Below are positions 18,683 through 28,144 of a stretch of DNA of 64,000 nt, in pieces. The position numbers and the translations under genes are program-made. The notes under the pieces are model-generated. The model had not been told where the DNA came from. It searched no databases and saw only the letters and a program-made list of their open reading frames with translations. The stretch's first letter is position 1; the number at the start of each line of letters is the position of its first letter. Source of the stretch: Buttiauxella brennerae ATCC 51605 (GTDB lineage Bacteria > Pseudomonadota > Gammaproteobacteria > Enterobacterales > Enterobacteriaceae); NCBI RefSeq assembly GCF_001654925.1, contig NZ_LXER01000020.1, forward strand, positions 62,001 to 126,000. Reading direction: 5' to 3'.

Positions 18683-20443
18683 ATGTCTTTTACCTTACGC
18701 CCCTACCAACAAGAAGCAGTAGACGCCACGCTGCACTATTTCCGTAAAAACATTACCCCAGCGGTGATTGTGCTGCCCACGGGCGCGGGAAAAAGCCTGG
18801 TGATTGCCGAACTTGCCCGTGTGGCGCGAGGGCGAGTGATAGTACTTGCACACGTTAAAGAGCTGGTCGCGCAAAACCATGCAAAATATTGCGCGCTTGG
18901 CCTGGAAGCCGATATTTTCGCCGCCGGTCTACAACGCAAAGAGAGCAACGGCAAAGTCGTTTTCGGTAGCGTCCAGTCCGTAGCCCGCAATCTAGAGCAA
19001 TTCCACGGCGAGTTTTCGTTGCTGATTGTCGATGAATGCCACCGTATCGGTGATTCTGACGACAGCCAGTATCAGCAAATCCTCGCCCATTTACGCACCT
19101 CGAACCCTAAACTGCGTCTGCTTGGCCTGACCGCAACACCCTATCGGCTGGGGAAAGGCTGGATCTACCATTTTCACTATCACGGCATGGTTCGTGGCAA
19201 TGAAAATGCCCTTTTCCGCGACTGCATTTACGAATTACCGCTGCGTTACATGATTAAGCACGGCTATTTAACGCCACCCGAGCGCCTCGATATGCCCGTG
19301 GTGCAGTACGATTTTAGCCGATTGCAGGCACAATCGAACGGTTTATTCAGCGAAGCCGACCTTAACCGTGAACTGAAACAGCAAAAGCGTATCACCCCAC
19401 ATATCGTCAGCCAGATTGTTGAGTTTGCCGCCGACAGGCATGGCGTGATGGTTTTTGCCTCAACCGTTGAGCACGCCAAAGAAGTCACCGCGCTGCTGCC
19501 CGCAAACGATGCGGCTCTGATTACCGCAGATACCCCAAGCCCTGCCCGCGATACATTAATCGAAGCGTTTAAAAACCAGCAATTCCGTTTTCTGGTGAAC
19601 GTGTCGGTACTTACCACGGGTTTTGACGCGCCCCATGTCGATTTAATCGCCATTTTGCGCCCGACAGAATCCGTCAGCTTGTATCAGCAAATTGTGGGCC
19701 GAGGCCTGCGCCTGGCTCCCGGCAAGAAAGATTGTTTGATTCTCGATTACGCCGGGAACCCTCATGACCTGTTCACCCCAGAGGTCGGTGCGGCAAAAGG
19801 CAAAAGTGACAATGTGCCCGTTCAGGTTTTTTGCCCTTCATGCGGTTTTGCCAACACGTTCTGGGGCAAAACCACCAGCGACGGCAAGTTAATTGAGCAC
19901 TTTGGCCGCCGCTGCCAGGGCTGGTTTGAAGATGATGACGGAACCCGCGAGCAGTGCGATTACCGCTTCCGCTTTAAAAATTGCCCACAATGCCATGCTG
20001 AAAACGATATCGCTGCACGACGCTGCCATCAGTGTGACCACGTTCTGGTCGATCCCGACGATATGCTAAAAGCGGCGCTGAAATTAAAAGATGCGCTGGT
20101 GCTGCGTTGCGGTGGAATGACGCTACAACACGGTGGCGATGAAAAAGGTGACTGGCTGAAGATCACCTATTTTGATGAAGATGGGGCTGATGTTAGTGAG
20201 CGCTTCCGCCTGCAAACACCTGCCCAACGTATGGCCTTCGAGCAGCTATTTATACGCCCACACAGCAAAGCACCTGGTGTGCCGCTGCGCTGGATCAATG
20301 CCGCCGATGTGGTGGCCCAGCAATCAGCGCTTCGCCACCCGGATTTTGTCGTCGCCCGCAAGAACGGCAACTTCTGGAACGTGCGTGAAAAGGTATTTGA
20401 TTACGAAGGTCGATTCCGCCGGGCAAATGAATTACGTGGCTAA
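18683..20443 (+). CDS. radD: RadD (YejH), superfamily 2 DNA helicase-like ATPase
   Basis: This encodes 586 residues from ATG 18683. An ATG six bases earlier abuts the AGGA motif, and the second start gives proper spacing and E. coli length. SF2 helicase motifs are present: Q-motif [10 protein letters not shown], Walker [13 protein letters not shown] box [15 protein letters not shown] (motif III), and [11 protein letters not shown] (motif VI). The C-terminal half carries zinc-ribbon cysteines ([22 protein letters not shown]). RadD helps double-strand break repair and stimulates RecA strand exchange. Position between rsuA and rplY is conserved. Confidence 0.95.
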   Translation: MSFTLRPYQQEAVDATLHYFRKNITPAVIVLPTGAGKSLVIAELARVARGRVIVLAHVKELVAQNHAKYCALGLEADIFAAGLQRKESNGKVVFGSVQSVARNLEQFHGEFSLLIVDECHRIGDSDDSQYQQILAHLRTSNPKLRLLGLTATPYRLGKGWIYHFHYHGMVRGNENALFRDCIYELPLRYMIKHGYLTPPERLDMPVVQYDFSRLQAQSNGLFSEADLNRELKQQKRITPHIVSQIVEFAADRHGVMVFASTVEHAKEVTALLPANDAALITADTPSPARDTLIEAFKNQQFRFLVNVSVLTTGFDAPHVDLIAILRPTESVSLYQQIVGRGLRLAPGKKDCLILDYAGNPHDLFTPEVGAAKGKSDNVPVQVFCPSCGFANTFWGKTTSDGKLIEHFGRRCQGWFEDDDGTREQCDYRFRFKNCPQCHAENDIAARRCHQCDHVLVDPDDMLKAALKLKDALVLRCGGMTLQHGGDEKGDWLKITYFDEDGADVSERFRLQTPAQRMAFEQLFIRPHSKAPGVPLRWINAADVVAQQSALRHPDFVVARKNGNFWNVREKVFDYEGRFRRANELRG

Positions 20444-20455
20444 AGGTTCTTTTAA

Positions 20456-20484
20456 TTGCTGATGTCGCGTGAAATGGCTATAAT
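20456..20484 (+). promoter_or_regulatory. Strong sigma-70 promoter of rplY
   Basis: TTGCTG (20456-20461) and TATAAT (20479-20484) are separated by exactly 17 bases, followed by a GC-rich stretch TGCGCCCGC typical of stringently controlled ribosomal promoters. Confidence 0.85.
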
Positions 20485-20519
20485 GCGCCCGCTTTTGCAT
20501 CCGCAAAGCAGATCACTTA

Positions 20520-20545
20520 CCTGTTGCTGGGTCGCCTGTAACAGG
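20520..20545 (+). promoter_or_regulatory. rplY leader hairpin, possible L25 autoregulation site
   Basis: CCTGTT (20520-20525) and AACAGG (20540-20545) pair within the rplY 5' untranslated region. L25 is known to repress its own synthesis in gamma-proteobacteria through its leader. Assigning this hairpin to that function is inference. Confidence 0.45.
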
Positions 20546-20568
20546 AATATTTAAGAGAGAAACAGTTA

Positions 20569-20853
20569 ATGTTTACTATCAATGCAGTAGAACGCAAAGA
20601 GCAGGGCAAGGGTGCGAGCCGCCGCCTGCGTGCAGCTAACAAATTCCCGGCAATCATCTATGGTGGTTCCGAAGCTGCGATCTCTATCGAACTGGATCAC
20701 GACAACGTAATGAACCTGCAAGCTAAACCAGGTTTCTACGAAGAAGTTCTGACTCTGGTTGTAGACGGTAAAGAAGTTAAGGTTAAAGTTCAGGCTGTTC
20801 AGCGTCACCCGTTCAAGCCAAAACTGAGCCACATCGACTTCGTTCGCGCTTAA
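20569..20853 (+). CDS. rplY: 50S ribosomal protein L25
   Basis: This 94-residue protein has the same length as E. coli L25 and nearly the same sequence ([20 protein letters not shown] at the N-terminus). It is the short form without the CTC extension. It binds the E-loop of 5S rRNA in the central protuberance of the large subunit. It has its own strong promoter and a Rho-independent terminator. Codon use is strongly biased toward optimal codons, as expected for a ribosomal protein. Confidence 0.97.
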   Translation: MFTINAVERKEQGKGASRRLRAANKFPAIIYGGSEAAISIELDHDNVMNLQAKPGFYEEVLTLVVDGKEVKVKVQAVQRHPFKPKLSHIDFVRA

Positions 20854-20874
20854 TCGCGAATTTAGCTCGAAAAA

Positions 20875-20896
20875 AACCCGCTTCGGCGGGTTTTTT
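20875..20896. terminator. Terminator of rplY, bidirectional shape
   Basis: AACCCGC and GCGGGTT form a perfect stem with a TTCG tetraloop, with A-run before and T-run after. It can also serve convergent yejK. Confidence 0.93.
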
Positions 20897-20920
20897 GCAT
20901 TCTGCTCAAGGGATTGTCAG

Positions 20921-20984
20921 ATGTCGCTACACTAATCCGACCTACACGCAATTAAATTGTAGGGTGAATTAGCGCAAGCGACAT
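20921..20984. repeat. 64-bp imperfect palindrome between rplY and yejK
   Basis: The ends ATGTCGCT (20921-20928) and AGCGACAT (20977-20984) are perfect inverted copies. Inside, CTAATCCGACCTACA faces TGTAGGGTGAATTAG around an AT-rich centre. The arms resemble the CGGATTAGCG...TAATCCGAC type of extragenic palindromes common in enterobacteria. Confidence 0.7.
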
Positions 20985-20996
20985 ACACCGTGCAGT

Positions 20997-22004
20997 TTAT
21001 TTCCCCGAACTACGGCGCTGTAACTGATCGCGCAGATTCGGTGGCGTGCCTTTAATGGTCAGCGTATCGGTCGCCGGGTCCCAGTAAATACGCTCGCCAA
21101 GTAACATCGCATCAAAACTGATCGTCAACCCGCCACCGCTACCGGAAAATTTAGTTAACTGGCGCAATGTGCCACGGTCAGCCGGGAAACTTTCTTCAAG
21201 TTCATAGCCTTTGTCAGCGGTAAATTCGTGGAAGTTTTTGTCGTCTACGGCCCACGGAAGCTCATCGGCAAGCGAGGAAAGCTCAATCTCTTCTCCCGCC
21301 TGGAGTTGCTCGTTGCAGTAAGCATAAACCTGCTGGCGCGCAGCCTGACGCTCGTTTTTATCCAGTTGAGCTTCGTTGGTGAAATCATCCAGCGCTTGCA
21401 ACAAACCTTTGTTCTGCACTTTCGCGTTCAAGCCTTCGCTTGCGCCCAGGAAATCCATAAAGAAATCGGCAACTTTACGCCCTACTCGCCCTTTCAGGAA
21501 CGTCAGGTAACGGGTCGATTCCGGGTTGGTTTCCCACTCGGTTAGATCGATACGCGCCACGATATCGGCATGGTTGATATCCAGGTGGTGCGTTGAACTG
21601 ATATCCAGCTCTTCGTTAACGCGCATGCTGCTTAAATTATTCAGCACGGCGACCAGTAAATATTCCACCGCCAGATAGCGATACTGGCAAAACAGAACAA
21701 TGCCGCCATCAGCAAACGGATATTTCGCCAGTTCATCACGCAAGCGACCTGTCGCAGCACGGCTGAACGCGAGGAAATCCTCATCGCCTTTACGCTGCGA
21801 ACGTAACGCTTGCGCTAATTCACTCTCTTCGCTGAACAGACCATATGCTTTATTTTTTGCACTGTAGACACGGTGCAATTCGGCCATCATTTCTTCTACG
21901 GCGCCGTTCGTTGCCAACAGAGAATCGCGCAGCACGACTTCAAGTGTCTGCTCGCCGCGCTTGATCAACTGGTGTAAGGCAATCTGGTCGATATCCAGAC
22001 TCAT
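20997..22004 (-). CDS. yejK: YejK (NdpA), nucleoid-associated protein
   Basis: This encodes 335 residues, equal to E. coli YejK, and begins [19 protein letters not shown] at ATG 22004. It belongs to the NA37/NdpA family of abundant spermidine-nucleoid-associated proteins, reported to interact with and modulate type II topoisomerases. It is mostly alpha-helical with a charged C-terminus ([11 protein letters not shown]). It is a single gene divergent from yejL-yejM and convergent with rplY, as in E. coli. Confidence 0.94.
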   Translation of the reverse strand: MSLDIDQIALHQLIKRGEQTLEVVLRDSLLATNGAVEEMMAELHRVYSAKNKAYGLFSEESELAQALRSQRKGDEDFLAFSRAATGRLRDELAKYPFADGGIVLFCQYRYLAVEYLLVAVLNNLSSMRVNEELDISSTHHLDINHADIVARIDLTEWETNPESTRYLTFLKGRVGRKVADFFMDFLGASEGLNAKVQNKGLLQALDDFTNEAQLDKNERQAARQQVYAYCNEQLQAGEEIELSSLADELPWAVDDKNFHEFTADKGYELEESFPADRGTLRQLTKFSGSGGGLTISFDAMLLGERIYWDPATDTLTIKGTPPNLRDQLQRRSSGK

Positions 22005-22090
22005 GATAAACTCTCCTTTTAGACTCGGCGGTATTCAACCATTGCCAGAAGCCTTACGCAATATCCGCTCAATAATTCAAGCGGCAGAAG

Positions 22091-22125
22091 GCAGCCAACG
22101 CATGTGCAGCTTGAAGTATGCAGGG
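22091..22125 (+). repeat. Enterobacterial intergenic repeat (longer copy)
   Basis: GCAGCCAACGCATGTGCAGC followed by TTGAAGTATGCAGGG lies in the yejK-yejL divergent region. It agrees with a repeat family I recall in Yersinia, Serratia and Erwinia intergenic DNA. A second partial copy is at 10137-10151. Confidence 0.55.
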
Positions 22126-22203
22126 GAAAGATAAAAAAGCAGAAAAATAGGTCCTGCTACGGTAAGATAACGCCCTTTCCTGAATCTAATTGATTGTTAA
22201 TTT

Positions 22204-22422
22204 ATGCCACAAATATCCCGTTATAGTGACGAACGCGTCGAAGAACTGTTGAGTGAACTGGCGAACGTGCTGGAAAAGCACCAAACGCCTACCGATCTTT
22301 CCCTGATGGTTCTGGGAAATATGGTCACCAACCTGATTAATACCAGTGTGGCTTCTGCTCAACGCCGCTCGCTGGCTAGCTCATTCGCGCAGGCGCTGCA
22401 AGCCTCCGTGAGCGAAGACTAA
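22204..22422 (+). CDS. yejL: YejL, UPF0352 family small protein
   Basis: This encodes 72 residues (E. coli 75): [20 protein letters not shown] then [25 protein letters not shown]. It is a small all-alpha protein of the UPF0352 family with no assigned function. It lies 28 bases before yejM, forming a conserved two-gene unit, and diverges from yejK. Confidence 0.92.
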   Translation: MPQISRYSDERVEELLSELANVLEKHQTPTDLSLMVLGNMVTNLINTSVASAQRRSLASSFAQALQASVSED

Positions 22423-22450
22423 GCTCATTAAGGGATTGTAGTTACACGTT

Positions 22451-24214
22451 ATGGTGACTAACCGTCAGCGCTACCGCGAAAAAGTTTCCCAGATGGTCAG
22501 TTGGGGACATTGGTTCGCCCTGTTCAATATCCTGCTGGCAACGCTGCTGGGTAGCCGCTATCTGTTTGTCGCTGACTGGCCGGCAACGCTCACGGGTCGT
22601 ATCTATTCCTGGTTGAGTGTTATCGGCCATTTCAGCTTTGTGGTTTTCGCCACTTACTTGCTGATCCTCTTCCCGCTGACCTTCGTTGTCATGTCGCAAC
22701 GCCTGATGCGCTTTATTTCGGCGACGCTGGCTACCGCAGGTATGACGCTCCTGCTTATCGACAGTGAAGTCTTTACTCGCTTCCATCTCCATCTTAATCC
22801 GATCGTCTGGGAACTGGTGATTAACCCTGACCAGAGTGAAATGGCGCGAGACTGGCAGCTGATGTTTATCAGCGTGCCAGTCATTTTATTGATTGAAATG
22901 CTGTTTGCGACCTGGAGTTGGCAGAAATTGCGCAGCCTGGGGCGCCGAAAGCACTACGCAAAACCTGTCGTTGTGCTGTTCTTCGTCGCGTTTTTCAGCA
23001 GCCATATTATGTATATCTGGGCCGATGCGAATTTCTATCGCCCGATTACTATGCAGCGCGCCAACCTGCCGCTCTCCTACCCGATGACGGCTCGCCGCTT
23101 CCTCGAAAAACATGGCCTGCTGGATGCGAAAGATTATCAACGCCGCCTTGTGGAACAGGGGAATCCTGAAGCCGTATCCGTGCAGTACCCGCTCAGCGAC
23201 TTACAATTCCGCGATATGGGTACCGGGCATAATGTATTACTGATTACTGTTGATGGCCTGAATGCCGACAGTGCGCAGAAAGATCTGCCAAACCTTAGCC
23301 AATTTGCGTCCAGCAATATTAACTTTACCCAGCATATGAGCGCGGGTAACGGCACTGATAACGGTATCTTTGGCCTGTTCTACGGTATTTCACCGGCTTA
23401 TATGGATGGCGTGTTGTCTGCCCGAATTCCAGCGGCATTAATTACCGCATTAAACCAGCAAGGCTATCAATTAGGGCTATTTGCTTCCGATGGTTTTGAC
23501 TCGTCAATGTACCGCCAGGCTCTGCTTTCTGACTTCTCTTTGCCATCGGCACAGAGCCAGTCTGACGGGCAAACGGCATCGCAATGGATTAACTGGCTGA
23601 CACAGTACGCCTCTGATGATAACCGCTGGTTCTCATGGGTTGCCTTTAATGGCACATCTATTACCCAGGACAGCAATCAGCAGGCCTTTAATCGCCGTTA
23701 TGCCCGTGCAGCAAATAATGTTGATGAGCAAATCAAGCGTGTGCTCGATGCGCTGGATGCTTCCGGGAAACTCCAGAATACGGTTGTGATTATTACCGCA
23801 GGCCATGGTGTGCCGCTTGGCAAAGAGCAAGGGTCGTTCGCATGGTCACGCTCACGTATTCAGGTACCGCTGGTCATCCACTGGCCTGGTACTCCTGCGC
23901 AAACCATCACCAAGCTTACCGATCATCAGGATGTCATGACGACGCTGATGCAGCGCCTGCTGCATGTTAAAAATCCAGCAAATGAGTATTCGCAGGGTGA
24001 AGATCTGTTCGCAGCAACGCGCCGCAATAACTGGGTGGTGGGCGCTGATAACAACAGCCTCGCGATTACCTTGCCAACCATGACTCTGGTGCTTGATAAC
24101 AACGGCAACTATCGAATGTACGATTTGAAAGGTGAAAGCATCAAAGAAACCAAGCCGCAGCTTGGGTTATTACTGCAAGTGCTGACTGATGAAAAACGTT
24201 TCATCGCCAATTGA
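22451..24214 (+). CDS. yejM: PbgA/LapC (YejM), inner-membrane regulator of LPS synthesis
   Basis: This 587-residue protein is essential in E. coli. Five N-terminal membrane helices (to about residue 190) are followed by a linker containing TARRFLEKHGLLD and a periplasmic sulfatase/alkaline-phosphatase-like domain (LLITVDGLNADS ... VVIITAGHGVPLG). The domain lacks a full catalytic set in the family and binds lipid A. Through LapB (YciM) it restrains FtsH-mediated breakdown of LpxC, so it couples LPS supply to demand. The basic linker sequence used for LPS sensing is present. The tRNA gene proL follows after 77 bases, as in E. coli. Confidence 0.95.
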   Translation: MVTNRQRYREKVSQMVSWGHWFALFNILLATLLGSRYLFVADWPATLTGRIYSWLSVIGHFSFVVFATYLLILFPLTFVVMSQRLMRFISATLATAGMTLLLIDSEVFTRFHLHLNPIVWELVINPDQSEMARDWQLMFISVPVILLIEMLFATWSWQKLRSLGRRKHYAKPVVVLFFVAFFSSHIMYIWADANFYRPITMQRANLPLSYPMTARRFLEKHGLLDAKDYQRRLVEQGNPEAVSVQYPLSDLQFRDMGTGHNVLLITVDGLNADSAQKDLPNLSQFASSNINFTQHMSAGNGTDNGIFGLFYGISPAYMDGVLSARIPAALITALNQQGYQLGLFASDGFDSSMYRQALLSDFSLPSAQSQSDGQTASQWINWLTQYASDDNRWFSWVAFNGTSITQDSNQQAFNRRYARAANNVDEQIKRVLDALDASGKLQNTVVIITAGHGVPLGKEQGSFAWSRSRIQVPLVIHWPGTPAQTITKLTDHQDVMTTLMQRLLHVKNPANEYSQGEDLFAATRRNNWVVGADNNSLAITLPTMTLVLDNNGNYRMYDLKGESIKETKPQLGLLLQVLTDEKRFIAN

Positions 24215-24291
24215 TTGTATATTTATGATGCAGTTAGCAAGAACCCATCTTGCAAACGACCGCCAGATAAGTAGTATTATTTTTTATGCGT

Positions 24292-24368
24292 CGGCACGTA
24301 GCGCAGCCTGGTAGCGCATCGTCATGGGGTGGCGAGGGTCGAGAGTTCAAATCTCTCCGTGCCGACCA
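24292..24368 (+). tRNA. proL: tRNA-Pro (anticodon GGG), proL
   Basis: The 77-base gene begins CGGCACG and ends CGTGCCG-ACCA with encoded CCA. The D-stem GCGC/GCGC, an anticodon stem TCGTC/GGCGA around loop ATGGGGT (anticodon GGG at 24326-24328), and the T-arm GAGAG-TTCAAAT-CTCTC are all intact. It follows yejM as in E. coli. It forms the left border of the accessory island and is a plausible insertion target, although no 3'-end duplicate was seen at the other border. Confidence 0.97.
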
Positions 24369-24380
24369 AAATCCTTTAGA

Positions 24381-24406
24381 AAGCAGCCTTTTATGGCTGC
24401 TTTTTT
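24381..24406. terminator. Terminator of proL, possibly bidirectional
   Basis: AAGCAGCC and GGCTGCTT form a perfect stem around TTTTAT, followed by six T. The minus-strand reading ends in TTTCT, so it may also end the island's leftward operon. Confidence 0.9.
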
Positions 24407-24431
24407 AATGTCTGCAATTTGGGTGGAGTGA

Positions 24432-25436
24432 TTAAACTTTCGCAAAGTTCGCCTGAATGCGCTGCTGCAAATAATCTTCGGCACTGATGGCCGGATACTT
24501 CGCCTGCGGGCCCAGAATTTCGACGTCTTTATTGGCCTGACAGAAAAACGCCAGGCTGTAGCGCGCCCCCTGATATTCACCGGGCAACGGGCTTCTGACA
24601 CGATGGAAGTTTGATGGCAACTGGTCGTCGCTCCAGCGCATCAGCATGTCGCCGATGTTGCAGGTGATCACCTCTTCGCGCGGCTCAATGCTGGTCCATC
24701 GCTGGCTTTCGAGGTCTTTGCCCGGACAAACCTGCAATCCGCCCTGACCAGGACGCTGGAAAAGCAGCGTCAGGCAGTCGAAATCCGTATGCGCACCGGC
24801 GCGCCACATGCCCTGCTCCGACTGTTCGGTGGCATAGTAGTGCAGCATACGCAGCGTGCTCTGGTAGGTTTGCTGATCCGGATTATGTGCCTGCTCGAAA
24901 AAGTGTTCCGGGAAGCCCAGTTTCATAGCAAAACAGGAAAGCAATTTCATGCCCAGTTGCCAGCATTGCGATTCAAAACTCAGCATAGTGTCTTTAAACG
25001 CCGGCAGTTCCTCTTCGCCCGGCCACAGCGGTGCCATCAGCGGGCGGGTGATCTGATAGGACTCTTTCTGATCCGGCGTTTTGGTTGACGGCCGCACCTG
25101 CGATTTATTCTCCCAGCCAGCGTTACGCGCCAGCGGATACTGCGCTTTTACCTCGTCGGGCAGCGAGAAGAAATCTTCCGTCATGCTGAATGCCTGACGG
25201 ATATCGCTCAGCGCGATACCGTGATGGCTGACCTGAAAGAAGCCGATTTCGACAGCTGCACGCCAGAGTTCGTCGGCAATCTCACTTTTACGATTTTCGA
25301 AATCTGACAGGTCTATGCAACGGACTTCACGGGCAAACGTCTCTTCGCCCATCGCGCCCATTCCCGCTTCTTTTTCCAGTTCCTGTAATGCATAACCTGC
25401 TGTTTGAGCAGACTGTGTTTGAGGTGATTGCGTCAT
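24432..25436 (-). CDS. Isopenicillin-N-synthase-type Fe(II)/2-oxoglutarate oxygenase
   Basis: This encodes 334 residues from an ATG with AAGGA eight bases upstream. The N-terminal DIOX_N domain contains the typical VEIGFFQVSHHGI. The double-stranded beta-helix core has the iron triad His216-Asp218 (AGAHTDFDCLTLLFQ) and His278 (NFHRV). The 2-oxoglutarate anchor is Arg292-x-Ser294 (ARYSLAFF). Members hydroxylate, desaturate or cyclise small molecules; fungal thymine 7-hydroxylase is in the same superfamily. It is the last gene of the leftward island operon, 27 bases after the amidohydrolase gene. This suggests oxidative attack on the imported compound or a downstream product. The substrate is unknown. 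Confidence 0.85.
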   Translation of the reverse strand: MTQSPQTQSAQTAGYALQELEKEAGMGAMGEETFAREVRCIDLSDFENRKSEIADELWRAAVEIGFFQVSHHGIALSDIRQAFSMTEDFFSLPDEVKAQYPLARNAGWENKSQVRPSTKTPDQKESYQITRPLMAPLWPGEEELPAFKDTMLSFESQCWQLGMKLLSCFAMKLGFPEHFFEQAHNPDQQTYQSTLRMLHYYATEQSEQGMWRAGAHTDFDCLTLLFQRPGQGGLQVCPGKDLESQRWTSIEPREEVITCNIGDMLMRWSDDQLPSNFHRVRSPLPGEYQGARYSLAFFCQANKDVEILGPQAKYPAISAEDYLQQRIQANFAKV

Positions 25437-25463
25437 TATTCTTATCCTTCTTAATCAATTGGG

Positions 25464-26891
25464 TTAGCGCGCAGCGCGCTGTTGCATGGTACGGACGGCA
25501 GACATCGCGTCATGGCGCATTGCGTCCAGATCCAGGCCGGGGATGACATCGTTCTCAACGATAACGCGGCCGTTGATCATCAGCGCCTTCAACGCAGCAC
25601 GACCACCACACGCCACCGGGCCGATAGCCATGTCATGCAGGCCGAAATAGCGCGGATCGTCAAGCCGGTAAATCGCAATATCAGCGAGCATGCCCACCTG
25701 CACGGTACCGCTCTGTTGCAGGCCGAGGATCTGCGCGCCGCCCGCGCTGCCCCAGCGCACCACGTCTTCGATAGATGCCGCGTCACCGCCGCCTTCGAAA
25801 GAGCCCCCGTCATAGCGCGGCTTCGCCAGCATGCCTTTTCTGGCGCGCTGTAAAAGCCACGCGGCATGTGCCTCACTCTGCATATCAGCGGCCTCATTCG
25901 ATGCCGCGCCGTCAACGCCCAGCGAAACCGGAACGCCCGCCTTTTCCAGCGCCAGCAGGTCGGCAATGCCGCTGCCCAGACGTCCGTTACTTTGCGGACA
26001 ATGCGCAATGCCGGTTCGCGTCTGCCCCAGTATCGCAATCTCCTGTGGCAGCAGCTTGACCAGATGCGCAAACCACACGTCGTCGCCCAGCCAGTCGTGT
26101 TCGGCGCAAAACTGTACCGGCGTCATGTCGAATTTAGCGCGCGCCGCATCGAGATAATCCACCGTTTCCGACAGATGACTGTGCAGCCGGATACCTAAAC
26201 TGCGCGCCAGTTTCGCCATTTCGCGCAGTTGTGCGCCAGGTGCTGAATGCAACAGCGTCGTCGGTGCCATTACCACGCGGCGCAGCGACGTCGGTTTCGG
26301 ATCGTGATAGCGCCGCACCAGCCGTTCCATATCCGCCATATAGTGGTCGAAGTTCTCCGGACGCAGTGCCTGCGGCAAATCTTTCTCAATCACCCGCCCC
26401 TGCGTCGCACCGCCGCGGCACAAGACAATGCGCATTCCCAGCGCCTCCCCTTCACTGAACAGAATGTCTGAGGCATCGAACGGCATATCCGGCCAGTAGA
26501 GATAGTTGTGGTCGGCCACGGTGGCGCAGCCGGAACGTAGCAACTCGATCAGTCCGATGCGCACCGCGAGGCGAAAGGTGGATTCGTCAAACGTGGCGCG
26601 AAAGCGATACGGCGTGGCACTTAACCACGCCGTCAGACTTTTGTTCAGCCCCTGCGGTTCGCCTTTGAGCAATGATTGAAACAGATGATGGTGCGTATTA
26701 ACCCAGGCCGGATAGACCACGCAGTCGCGGGCATCAATCAGCCGCTCGTCGGGCAATGCCGTCAGGGAGCCCATCGCTTCGATCACGCCGTTACGGACGC
26801 GAATATCCGGCCCGGCATGACGCGCCGCATCCCCCGGCAGGCCGGTCATGATCGCGTGCGCATTTTTAATCAATAAAGAGTCAGATGACAT
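25464..26891 (-). CDS. Amidohydrolase of the AtzB/8-oxoguanine deaminase type
   Basis: This encodes 475 residues from ATG 26891 (GAGGAG seven bases upstream); an in-frame ATG at 26906 overlaps the previous gene. It is a metal-dependent hydrolase of the TrzA/AtzB subgroup. Metal ligands and catalytic residues are His67 and His69 (NTHHHLFQ), His239 (LHSHLSET), His276 (WFAHLV) and Asp327 (SLGVDGAASN). HCPQSNGRLGSGIA matches the loop of 8-oxoguanine deaminases and hydroxydechloroatrazine hydrolase. It would remove an amino or alkylamino group from a purine- or triazine-like ring. The coding sequence is visibly GC-richer than the backbone. It follows the binding-protein gene after 11 bases. Confidence 0.85.
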   Translation of the reverse strand: MSSDSLLIKNAHAIMTGLPGDAARHAGPDIRVRNGVIEAMGSLTALPDERLIDARDCVVYPAWVNTHHHLFQSLLKGEPQGLNKSLTAWLSATPYRFRATFDESTFRLAVRIGLIELLRSGCATVADHNYLYWPDMPFDASDILFSEGEALGMRIVLCRGGATQGRVIEKDLPQALRPENFDHYMADMERLVRRYHDPKPTSLRRVVMAPTTLLHSAPGAQLREMAKLARSLGIRLHSHLSETVDYLDAARAKFDMTPVQFCAEHDWLGDDVWFAHLVKLLPQEIAILGQTRTGIAHCPQSNGRLGSGIADLLALEKAGVPVSLGVDGAASNEAADMQSEAHAAWLLQRARKGMLAKPRYDGGSFEGGGDAASIEDVVRWGSAGGAQILGLQQSGTVQVGMLADIAIYRLDDPRYFGLHDMAIGPVACGGRAALKALMINGRVIVENDVIPGLDLDAMRHDAMSAVRTMQQRAAR

Positions 26892-26902
26892 CACAGCGCT
26901 CC

Positions 26903-27892
26903 TCAAGGTTTAACCTGCATGTGCTCAGTAAATTCAGTGGTATAAGCCTGCTTCCAGTCGGTATCCGCATTCAGCAGTTTGGCGTTCACCATGAAATCAC
27001 GGGTTTTCTGCCAGCGTGCTTCAGTCATGGTGCCCCAGCCCTGCGTCGTTGCATCGCCGCCATCAATCAGGTGATGTTCATTGATTTGCTGAACGCCCCA
27101 GGCCAGCAGATCATCAGTCATCTTCGGGTTATCCTTTTTAATCAGCGCGTTACCCGGTGCCGGATTTTGCAGATAACTCACCCAGCCTTCCATGGATGCC
27201 CGCACAAACTTCGCCATAGCCTCTTTACGAGTATTGATAAGGTCAGGACGGGTGATCAGGATCCCGCCGTAAGGCGGATACCCGTGCTCCGAGAAGAGGA
27301 AGAAATTGGATTTCACACCTGCCTTTTGCGCCTGAAAAACTTCCGAGCTGACATACGCCTGCTGGGCCACATTATCATCGGCGACAAAAGGCTGGATGTT
27401 GAAGGTATACGGGCGAACCTGAGAATCACTGAGCTGATAACGCGCCTTGAGCCATGGCCACCAGGTCGATTGGCCGGAGCTGGAGACCAGAATGGTTTTG
27501 TCTTTCAAGCCGTCGAGGGACGTAACGGAGGCATGCGTCAGCAGCCCCTGTGGATCGAACTGGAAGGGAGCGGCAATGGCTTTAGCCTGGAAACCGCGCT
27601 GCACCGACTCGAGCAGCTGCAGGTCATAACCGATGATCACGTCGGCGCGTTTTGATAACAGCAACTGCATGCCGTTGATCTGTGGGCCGCCGGACTGAAT
27701 GCTGACATCCAGCCCGTAACGTTTGTAAATACCTGTGGCCAGCGCCTGATAATAACCACCCTGCTCTGCCTGGGCGTACCAGGACGTGAGTAACGCGATT
27801 TTCTCTTCGGCATGCGCTGAGACAGAAAATGATCCAAGAATCAGCGTGCTCAGCACGCAGCAAGACAGGGGAATGCGGGATATTGACTTCAT
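26903..27892 (-). CDS. NMT1/THI5-type periplasmic substrate-binding protein (first of two)
   Basis: This encodes 329 residues from ATG 27892, with AGGAG seven bases upstream; a longer frame upstream lacks a good start. A signal peptide ending in SVSAHA precedes EEKIALLTSWYAQAEQGGYY. The fold is the type 2 periplasmic binding protein of the NMT1/THI5/TauA group, which bind pyrimidines, thiamin precursors, sulfonates and similar compounds. It is clearly a paralogue of the protein at 32943-33926 (shared TxWYAQAExGGxY, GLDVSIQxGGPQ, WWPW/FWPW, VRPYTFNIQPFVADDN and YPPYG patterns). No ATPase or permease accompanies it, so it probably docks to the transporter encoded on the plus strand. It is first in the leftward operon. 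Confidence 0.85.
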   Translation of the reverse strand: MKSISRIPLSCCVLSTLILGSFSVSAHAEEKIALLTSWYAQAEQGGYYQALATGIYKRYGLDVSIQSGGPQINGMQLLLSKRADVIIGYDLQLLESVQRGFQAKAIAAPFQFDPQGLLTHASVTSLDGLKDKTILVSSSGQSTWWPWLKARYQLSDSQVRPYTFNIQPFVADDNVAQQAYVSSEVFQAQKAGVKSNFFLFSEHGYPPYGGILITRPDLINTRKEAMAKFVRASMEGWVSYLQNPAPGNALIKKDNPKMTDDLLAWGVQQINEHHLIDGGDATTQGWGTMTEARWQKTRDFMVNAKLLNADTDWKQAYTTEFTEHMQVKP

Positions 27893-28144
27893 TGCTCCTC
27901 TCCTAATCATCGCTGGAAGGAGGACGAGCAAGCGCTGCTCAGCCCCCCTTACCGGCTCAAAATGAACCAACAAATGGTTGCTGAGCAATGTCCCGCGCAG
28001 TTGCCTGCACTGACCGCTTATACTCACGTTTAGCTATACAAAAAGGATGCCAACTTCGCTGATCCGATTCCTATGGGCTTTGCAGGGGAATCAAGCTGCT
28101 ATGTTCTGCAACTTTTGATTCACTATAGAGCATGAAGCACTATC
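27893..28144. promoter_or_regulatory. Region between the LysR gene and the leftward operon
   Basis: These 252 bases lie upstream of the leftward operon. GCACTA-TCT-TAGTGC (28137-28151) forms a 15-base palindrome overlapping the LysR stop codon and may act as a small terminator or operator. No strong promoter could be chosen. It contains no gene. Confidence 0.35.

Noticed and set aside
25589-26471. Several open frames in other frames of the GC-rich amidohydrolase gene
   Set aside because: High GC content removes stop codons; the amidohydrolase frame alone carries a full set of metal-binding motifs.
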